Assembly: GCA_951217055.1 (NCBI GenBank) | Contig: OX578278.1 | Coordinates: 19,659,605-19,723,604, forward strand | DNA: 64,000 nucleotides | Source: Gerris lacustris | Taxonomy: Eukaryota > Arthropoda > Insecta > Hemiptera > Gerridae | Reading direction: 5' to 3' | Shown: one piece after another, positions 58,301 through 64,000 of the stretch | Layout: each line of letters starts with the position of its first letter | Position numbering within the stretch: position 1 is the first letter of the stretch | Notes under the pieces: model-generated | The model's input: the letters and a program-made list of their open reading frames with translations, nothing else | Databases searched by the model: none | Told to the model about the DNA's origin: nothing | Made by a program: the position numbers and the translations under genes

Positions 58301-61300
58301 CGAGAAATAACGCTTATAATTATAAAGTACCCAATTAGTACCTGTACCTAGTACAATCAATCAGAAATTCATATTTTACGATTTTGGTAGTATTCATACT
58401 ACGGAAAGATTAACTTTTAATTTAAATCAAATTATAATTATTATTAACTCCGGGAAACAGACAGAGAAAAATACACTCCAGCGCTGGGATTTGAACCACA
58501 GGCCCCTATATTTCCAGTATAGCGCTCTACTAACTAAGCTACGCAGGAGAATGATTTTCTCTGACGTTAATGATACCTTGTCCCGAATTTAAGCTTTCAA
58601 TTTTCCACAAATCTGAGAAGTCAACATTAATGACATAGAACTAGACCGAGAAATAACGCTTATAATTATAAAGTACCCAATTAGTACCTGTACCTAGTAC
58701 AATCAATCAGAAATTCATATTTTACGATTTTGGTAGTATTCATAATACGGAAAGATTAACTTTTAATTTAAATCAAATTATAATTATTATTAGCTACGGG
58801 AAACAGACAGAGAAAAATACACTCCAGCGCTGGGATTTGAACCACAGGCCTCTATATCCTGCGTAGCTTAGTTGGTAGAGCGCTATACTGGAAATATAGA
58901 GGCCTGTGGTTCAAATCCCAGTGCTGGAGTGTATTTTTCTCTGTCTGTTTCCCGTAGTTAATAATAATTATAATTTGATTTAAATTAAAAGTTAATCTTT
59001 CCGTAGTATGAATACTACCAAAATCGTAAAACATTTGAATTTATTTAAAGCTCTATAGCTAGAAAGAAATATAAAATTAAATTTTGGAGTATTATAAAAC
59101 ATTTTGAAGGTGACTGAAAAAGTTTTACAATCACTTCATTAAGTAATCAATTTTATTTCACATGGTGAACTGAACTTTTACCTGAAAGTGTCTCCAATCC
59201 TGTCTTTGAAGTAAAAATATCCCAACTTGTCTTCAACCAGAATGTCACCTGGAAAAATAAGAAAAAGATCAGAATTCAGTCAAATTATTTTAGTGTATAC
59301 ATGCAATTATTTAGAATATAAGTTGTTATACTTAATTTCTACTTTATTTAGTATATAAATACAGAAGAAAACTGTTCTTTAATAAAAGGCTAAGGCTACA
59401 TATTGACCACTTACCACTTGAAAAAGCCTTATCTCCTTTCTTAATAACATCCTCAACATATTTATGCTTATTTGCCTCCTCTTGGTTAACATATCCGTAG
59501 AATTTTTTCAATGGGCTCCCTGGTTGAGTTATCCCAACAATTAGACCAGGTTCATCTAAAAACCAATAACAAAATAAACATAAGAAATGGATCAATGTGC
59601 AAATTCACATCAGAACTTTAAACAATATTTGATAATTTAATAGAAATAAATAAATAAATTCAATAATACTCACTTATTTTACACTGTACACACAAGCCCT
59701 TTTTGTCTCTTACAGGCATGCCATTCTCATCAACTTGAATAATAAAAATTCCTAAGATTGATCTGAGAAATGGTACAAATCTTGGTATAAATCCACAGCT
59801 TCCGACCACGTTTTCAGTGTTAACTGAAACAAGAAAATAATTTTGAGAAATTAATAAAAGTGATGCGACACATAAAGAACTTGAGTAGAAACAAATCCAT
59901 TTTGCTCTAATATCAGCCATTTTTATTTTTCAATACAGAAAACATGTTTTGATGAAACTTACCCATCCCTAATTGCTCTATAAAGAGTTTTGAAATTATA
60001 TAAAACATGCCATATATACATATTTTTATTCAATACCCTCATTTGGGCCATATTTGCTTTCGAAATGCCGGCAAAATATAACATTTTTGAAATAATAGTT
60101 ACATATTATTCTTTTTCTACTTTTCAAGACCTTTATTACTTAATACAATGTATAATGCTAATATACATATTGCTTATTGCTGTCATGTTATCCGCAATCT
60201 TGAAAATATTAAGCAGCATGAAATTTCCAAAAACTATAAATTTGTCACAAATGCTGACGTGCACTTGTGTGCTGAATTTGGTTAGAATCGATCAATTTTT
60301 ATGCCAGTTATCGTTGGACAAACACACAAACATGTCAAAGCCAACGTCTCAGAAATCAAGAACTCACTGCGCTCGTTCAATTATTATTGGCATTAAATAT
60401 CACAATTGATTTTATCTTCATATGAAGGTAATGCTGACAATATAAACTAAAAGATAAGAGCTAGACAAAAAGTGCAAAATATAGACTACCTTTTTACGTA
60501 AGGTTTCTGATAAGTATGCTTAGAAACAAGCACAGATAAAAAAATAAATCAAATGACATCTCTACGTGTTTCATTTATTAAGCAGAATGAGTTTTCTTCA
60601 TCCACTTAGAAAAAGGTTAAAAATTGGGCAAGCCCACAGTAATATCTTGTTGAAATTCTAAGTATTATTCTAGCCCCTTAATAGACAGCACTATTAGTAT
60701 AGAACCAACAGAACATATTATATGCCTAAAAGGAAAAATTAAATAACTTCAGGTAAACTATACTTACTAAGAGTGATGTTGCCTTCAGTGCTGCCATAGA
60801 ATTCAAAGATGTCAGGTACATTAAACCTTGAGTAAAGTTGTTCCCACACTTCAGATTGAAGTCCATTACCTGTCAGTAGTCTCACACAATGGATTTTATC
60901 TTCAAATGAAGGCAATGCTGACAACATGTATCGAGCTGTTTCACCAATATACTGGCCAACCTGGAATCAATATAAATTCATATTTTGTAATAGTATATAA
61001 AAAAGATACCAGTAAGAAATTGTTAAAAGTATATCACCCCACAGAATGTAATTTATTTTATCCACGATTGTAACGAAATATAAACATTGTATCTCTGTTT
61101 AGATGCGTAGAAAATTATTAGTTACGTACTTGTATTCATTACGCATGTGCGTCTCATAATTCTGAAGAATTCCTCTTCTTTACCACCCTAGGGCGGTAAA
61201 GCAGAAGAATTCTTCAACTTTACGCACGATTAGCGAGTTTGTTTACATTTAACAAAACTAATTTGATGTTTGTTTAATAAAAGTAACTGTTTATATCGAG

Positions 61301-62420
61301 TTTTTTTGTGAAAATCAATGCGTGATTTAAGTGATTATGACGAATATGAGGAGAATAATACGCCCCCAAAATAATTAATTTGGCACAAAATACAACTAAT
61401 GAATTAAAGACCTCTTTTTCAAAAGAGAAATACGAACTCACATACAGGAAGTTTATTATTTTTTTCTGTATTTATTATTAAAATCTAACAATCGTAGATA
61501 AAGTAGGGTACGCAACTAGTGAAAAAACGGTATTTTGCATTGCTCGTGTGGTTTTACTACCCTCGCTGTCGCTCGGGTGCAAACTCCACACTCGCATGCA
61601 AAATGCTACTTTTCGCACTCGACGCGTAATGTACTATTAATATTGAACATCGAGGTATGGTTTAAAATAATAAGCAATCTTACTACTACTAATAATAATT
61701 AGTACTACATAATAATAATTATACATATTTTCCTAATCATTCATGTTGCTTAAGCTTTCTGAGCGAAAGCTCTGACAATAAATTATTATCTCCATTCTTT
61801 TTTTCCTATCTTTAACATGTATTTTCAACATATTCTATAAATTGACCTCCAATATCATTTCTTTTATGTTTTATTATAGGAGCTCACTTAATTCTCGATG
61901 TTTGTTTTGCAATTCAGAAATACTCTTAAGGTATGAATACACCGGGGTACAAATGTTCGGAATATATCCATTTACATGTTGCCAAAATTTTGTTGAGACG
62001 CAAGAACAACACGGACGCAAGCAACTGTAATGCCACCCGACGTTGACAAGTATCTATCAACATGTTGCTTGTAGATGGGATACATGAAAGCAACATCACT
62101 ATAATCATGTTACCAACATTTTGTCGCCTGGTGTATACTTAACATTAAATAGATTCATTTCATTTTCAACATTTAAAGTTTACATTCGCATGATTAGAAT
62201 AGTTCAATAATATCATACCGTGCAGTTAAACCTGATACAGTCTTTGAAGTAGGAACTAGCTGAGAATTTTTCCCTGATTACAGTAGTGCCACCAATAATT
62301 AAAGCGGAAGCAGTGCCAAGCACACCTCCAGAACCATGGTACAGTGGCAGAGGACAGTAAACTCTATCTTGATGAGTCACTCCAATTACATGACGTACAA
62401 AAGTTGACACAACCATAAAC
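54997..62420 (-). CDS. FATP: Fatty-acid transport protein (FATP/SLC27A), C-terminal seven exons
   Basis: Seven exons (62,420-62,219; 60,960-60,768; 59,823-59,674; 59,555-59,415; 59,248-59,182; 57,352-57,262; 55,302-54,997) with consistent phases and GT-AG borders encode 382 residues. Family landmarks in order: RVYCPLPLYHGSGGVLG, REKFSASSYFKDCIRFNCT, VGQYIGETARYML, EFYGSTEGN, FVPFLRSIL, GYVNQEEANKHKY, KKGDKAF, then the FATP/VLACS signature [33 protein letters not shown] and a stop. Such proteins sit in membranes and couple long-chain fatty-acid uptake to acyl-CoA synthesis. Full-length members have roughly 620-650 residues. The N-terminal membrane segment and the AMP-binding P-loop (TSGTTG-type) are not found between exon A and the MPP10-like gene. 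The gene is therefore incomplete in the window. Confidence 0.93.
55414..55660. repeat. Fold-back pair of Penelope-type tails in an FATP intron
   Basis: AATTTCCAAAGCCAGCTTTC at 55,431 is inverted at about 55,600-55,620. The inner arms ATGAACAGTATAAATAGG and CCTACTCATACTGTTCAT also pair. The right arm reads CACTGATGATGGGTGAACGG, CCGAAAGCTGGC, with the two boxes CTGATGA and GAAA known from hammerhead ribozymes of Penelope-like elements. No protein-coding part remains. Confidence 0.5.
55715..56429. mobile_element. hAT MITE with perfect 8-bp target duplication
   Basis: The ends TAGTGTTGGGAACC and (opposite strand) TAGAGTTGGGTTAACC are inverted, and CTAAAATG flanks both sides exactly (55,707-55,714 and 56,430-56,437). 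Near each end are ATTCATTCGGTTG and CAGTCGA-type motifs in both orientations. The 715 bp contain no transposase. The termini resemble those of the element at 14,060, so both are probably hAT. Confidence 0.85.
57262..57352 (-). CDS. FATP: FATP exon F
   Basis: 91 bases encoding [20 protein letters not shown] and IAECTVYGVQ. The FATP signature is completed across the E-F junction (FR|WKGENV). Confidence 0.9.
58064..59030. repeat. Tandem array of a tRNA-derived SINE with an inverted end
   Basis: Two near-identical 346-bp units (from about 58,071 and 58,417) and a partial third (58,763) run in tandem. Each carries a minus-strand tRNA-like block (58,131-58,203; 58,480-58,549; 58,826-58,857) with A-box TAGCTTAGTTGGTAGAGC and B-box GGTTCAAATCC. 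At 58,857 the third tRNA-like block breaks and joins an inverted copy (58,857-58,990, plus strand). The A and B boxes look intact, but the acceptor ends do not pair well, so a functional tRNA gene is not claimed. The array sits in the intron between FATP exons E and F. Confidence 0.75.
59182..59248 (-). CDS. FATP: FATP exon E
   Basis: 67 bases encoding [23 protein letters not shown]. It has the conserved aspartate of the ATP-binding A8-type region (KDRIGD) and ends TTTCAG|GTAAAA. Confidence 0.88.
59415..59555 (-). CDS. FATP: FATP exon D
   Basis: 141 bases between TTTTTAG and AGTG|GTAAGT. It encodes NEPGLIVGITQPGSPLKKF, GYVNQ and KKGDKAFSSG. The intron to exon C is only 118 bp. Confidence 0.9.
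59674..59823 (-). CDS. FATP: FATP exon C
   Basis: 150 bases between TTTCAG and TAA|GTGAGT. It encodes NTENVVGSCGFIPRFVPFLR, then the I-I-Q-V-D strand, ending VQCK. Confidence 0.9.
60394..60440 (-). pseudogene. Partial copy of FATP exon B inside the B-C intron
   Basis: ATTTTATCTTCATATGAAGG, TAATGCTGACAAT matches exon B at 60,889-60,930 (ATTTTATCTTCAAATGAAGG, CAATGCTGACAAC) with only a few differences, in the same orientation and about 490 bp away. It is too short to be an alternative exon and lacks splice sites. A relic of a local duplication is the simplest reading. Confidence 0.6.
60768..60960 (-). CDS. FATP: FATP exon B
   Basis: 64 codons plus one base, between ATTCCAG and CTTA|GTAAGT. 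It encodes the EFYGSTEGN motif that contributes to the adenylate pocket. A 45-bp diverged copy of part of this exon lies in the downstream intron at about 60,394-60,440. Confidence 0.92.
61053..61640 (+). mobile_element. Fold-back element, family X, copy 2
   Basis: This is an inverted relative of 20,196-20,772. The order is CACGATTG end, TTTAGATGCG, palindrome 61,166-61,213 (GAAGAATTCCTCTTCTTTACC type), coding relic at 61,318-61,374, CGTAGATAAA, then the TTTTGCATGCGAG hairpin block ending CGCGTAATGTACTATT. The relic starts MRDLSDYDEYEENNTPP and is closed early by a one-base deletion relative to copy 1. It lies in the intron between FATP exons A and B. Confidence 0.7.
62219..62420 (-). CDS. 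FATP: FATP exon A (first visible)
   Basis: One base completing an upstream codon plus 67 codons. It starts after TTTTAG and ends ACG|GTATGA. It encodes FMVVSTFVRHVIGV through FKDCIRFNCT. A preceding exon ending with two bases of a codon is required. Confidence 0.9.
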
Positions 62421-62490
62421 CTAAAACAAATAGTTAGATATCAATTTTCTCACATATTATATATGCAAAAAAGTTATGATTTAAATAGAT

Positions 62491-62955
62491 AATAGTATAT
62501 TATGTTACTAGGCTGTGAAGTGAGTTTTCTCTTTACCGCGGCAATTACATTTACTGTCGAGCGAAGTGAGACAGTAAATATTGCCAAGTTTTTTACAATG
62601 AAAAAACATTAAATATTAATAAATAATCAATATAATAATAACAAATATTAGTACATACTTAATATTTAAAAAAAGAAACCTTAAAAAGAGGATACACTAT
62701 AAGAAAAGATAAATAAAACGCATTGACATCTAACAGAATTAAATTGCACTAAGCATTTCTACAAAGACTGCAGTGCTACTAACGGAAGTTTTGACAACTA
62801 CCCGCCGGAAAATAAAAATCTTTTAGTTCCTAGGAAGTAAAAGATTTTTTTCTTTACAGCTAGGAGTAATGAAAAGATTTTTTAAGTCCACGTAATGAAA
62901 AAAATGGATTTTAGCTATGTTTTTTAGGCTCCAAAGTTACTATTTCACAGCCTAC
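62491..62955. mobile_element. Family Y MITE, copy 2, right end truncated
   Basis: It starts AATAGTATATTATGTTACTA and follows copy 1 (11,880) through the hairpin TTTACTGTCGAGCGAAGTGA and the interior AACATTAAATATTAAT, and stops after ATTTCACAGCCTACC. The second long inverted arm present in copy 1 is missing. It lies just upstream of FATP exon A. Confidence 0.7.
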
Positions 62956-63767
62956 CACGGAAAAAATGTTATTTAGCTACAGTGAAATTACTAATTAATT
63001 TTCCATTAATAATTACATCAGAAGTAGAATCAATAACCTTTCCTTTAAAATATATACTTGCACCTTTGTCTAGCTCTAGAAATGATAAAGAATTTGGGCT
63101 CCAACTTGTATGTTTAAAGCAGTCTTAGATAACTAAGGTATAACCAATCTGGGATGATTATATACAAATTTAATAATACACCATTATTACAATAGGCTTA
63201 ATTTTTGATTATTTAATAGTAGCTGACCTGATTTACATAATTTTTTATAATTTCTTTATATCCAAATTGACAACAGTGATCCCAATTTACAAGACATCTA
63301 CCTATCTAATAGTCTGTTATGTTACCTATCTGTGGGAATTATAACAAAATACAAAGGGGGTTTAGGCTCTATAAGGTGGAATGTCTTCAACATGAAATGT
63401 TCGCCATCAAACATTTTAACCATACTAATCCTACCTTTGTAATTAAGGCCAAACCTATTGCAAAAAACCTTATGGTTTTTTTTTAACATAGAAGCAAGCC
63501 GCCAAAGAGCAAAATGTTATTTTCTATAATTGTATAACTTTTTTGTTGACTTTAAGTTCTAATAATTATGAATTAAAATATAAATCTACAGCTTACAATT
63601 TATTGTCATAAATACGTTTTGTATTTGAGGTAAAAAAAATTAATAAAAAATAGATTTAATCAACTTGATTTAAATTTATTATTATTTACACAACATTATT
63701 TCAATGATAAAATGACATACTTAATAAGTATAAAAAGTTATATACATTTGTACAATAAGTTAACCAA
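62956..63767. other. Stretch between FATP exon A and the MPP10-like gene
   Basis: I searched this stretch by eye on the minus strand for the missing AMP-binding exon of FATP and found none. One 51-codon minus-strand open frame (62,969-63,124; contains SPNSLSFLELDKG and VIINGKLISN) looks somewhat protein-like but has no ATG and matches nothing I recognise. A minus-strand AATAAA at about 63,676 may be the poly(A) signal of the MPP10-like gene. Confidence 0.4.
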
Positions 63768-64000
63768 TTATAATTTAAGTTTTTTAGCACTCTTAGTAGG
63801 CTGTTTAGATTTTCTTTTCTTTTCACCGTCCTTTTGAGGTTTTTTAACTTCATCCTGGAGTTTTGAGAAGAAATCAGTAGAAGACTTGGATGTTTTAGTA
63901 GATTGTTCATCTAGTTTGGTAACGTTCTTAAATTTCATGACTTTCTTAAGTTCTTCATCATATGAACCCGGTTTTTTAGCATCTTTAAGAGCTTTAGCTT
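63768..64000 (-). CDS. Mpp10: MPP10-like U3 snoRNP protein, C-terminal end (partial)
   Basis: A minus-strand frame enters from the right edge and ends in TAA at 63,770-63,768, giving 76 residues. It is very lysine-rich and contains KSSTDFFSKLQDEVKK and the terminal KKLKL. The block S-x-x-F-F-S-K-L-Q-D-x-V near the end and the final K-L-K-L match the C-terminus of MPP10 (MPHOSPH10), a nucleolar component of the U3 snoRNP/small-subunit processome. The assignment rests on this short, recalled similarity; the rest lies outside the window. Confidence 0.7.
   Translation of the reverse strand, partial: AKALKDAKKPGSYDEELKKVMKFKNVTKLDEQSTKTSKSSTDFFSKLQDEVKKPQKDGEKKRKSKQPTKSAKKLKL

Noticed and set aside
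58131..58930. tRNA genes
   Set aside because: A and B boxes are good, but the acceptor ends do not pair convincingly and the copies are parts of a SINE-like tandem unit, so functional tRNAs are not claimed.
59990..60409. 139-codon plus-strand open frame in an FATP intron
   Set aside because: Hydrophobic, AT-driven composition, antisense to the gene, and its second half overlaps repeat-like sequence (AATCGATCAATTTTTATG). No family resemblance.
62969..63124. 51-codon minus-strand frame as a missing FATP exon
   Set aside because: It ends in a stop, has no similarity to the FATP region expected there, and lacks the AMP-binding motif.

Overview
The window looks like a piece of an insect nuclear genome. 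It is strongly AT-rich and has spliced genes with GT-AG introns, an arthropod-type family (MADF-BESS), short TCAGT-type initiators, and a dense load of small inverted-repeat DNA transposons, tRNA-derived SINEs and a Penelope-like retroelement. The insect order cannot be decided from the sequence alone. There are no bacterial, phage or CRISPR features.

Layout. (1) 1-7,000: a two-exon MADF-BESS DNA-binding protein gene on the minus strand (2,018-6,754). Its single intron carries three DNA transposons nested inside one another. A pogo/Tigger-type MITE lies downstream. (2) 7,000-14,450: no gene. It holds MITEs (8,287; 11,880; a hAT at 14,060) and a decayed, partly tandem-duplicated LINE tail (12,640-13,390). 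(3) 14,450-39,800: a CSRNP/Axud1 gene on the plus strand. A GC-rich promoter-like block sits at about 14,450-14,640, with a probable non-coding first exon ending at 14,975. The four coding exons are 26,916-27,590, 28,838-29,053, 34,352-34,531 and 38,462-39,031, giving a 546-residue protein; all coding introns are phase 0. The long 5' intron is packed with tandem repeats and MITEs. Intron 2 of the coding part contains a 2.9-kb Penelope-like inverted repeat and a 56-bp perfect palindrome. (4) 39,800-54,850: no gene; several MITEs, a tRNA-type SINE and a roughly 115/240-bp tandem repeat. (5) 54,997-62,420: seven exons on the minus strand encoding the C-terminal 382 residues of a fatty-acid transport protein (FATP/SLC27A family). 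(6) 63,768-64,000: the last exon of a second minus-strand gene, probably the U3 snoRNP protein MPP10, which runs off the window.

The genes are functionally unrelated: chromatin or transcription (MADF-BESS), stress/early-response nuclear regulation (CSRNP), lipid uptake and acyl-CoA synthesis (FATP), and pre-rRNA processing (MPP10). The most notable points are these: the 1,299-bp equal-length arms of the Penelope inverted repeat inside the CSRNP gene; an upstream ORF that overlaps the CSRNP start codon; a MITE family that still carries the beginning of a possible tyrosine-recombinase ORF; repeated hammerhead-like core motifs; and an FATP gene whose N-terminal exons are absent, with another same-strand gene lying where they should be. 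I did not find a convincing new multi-gene system.
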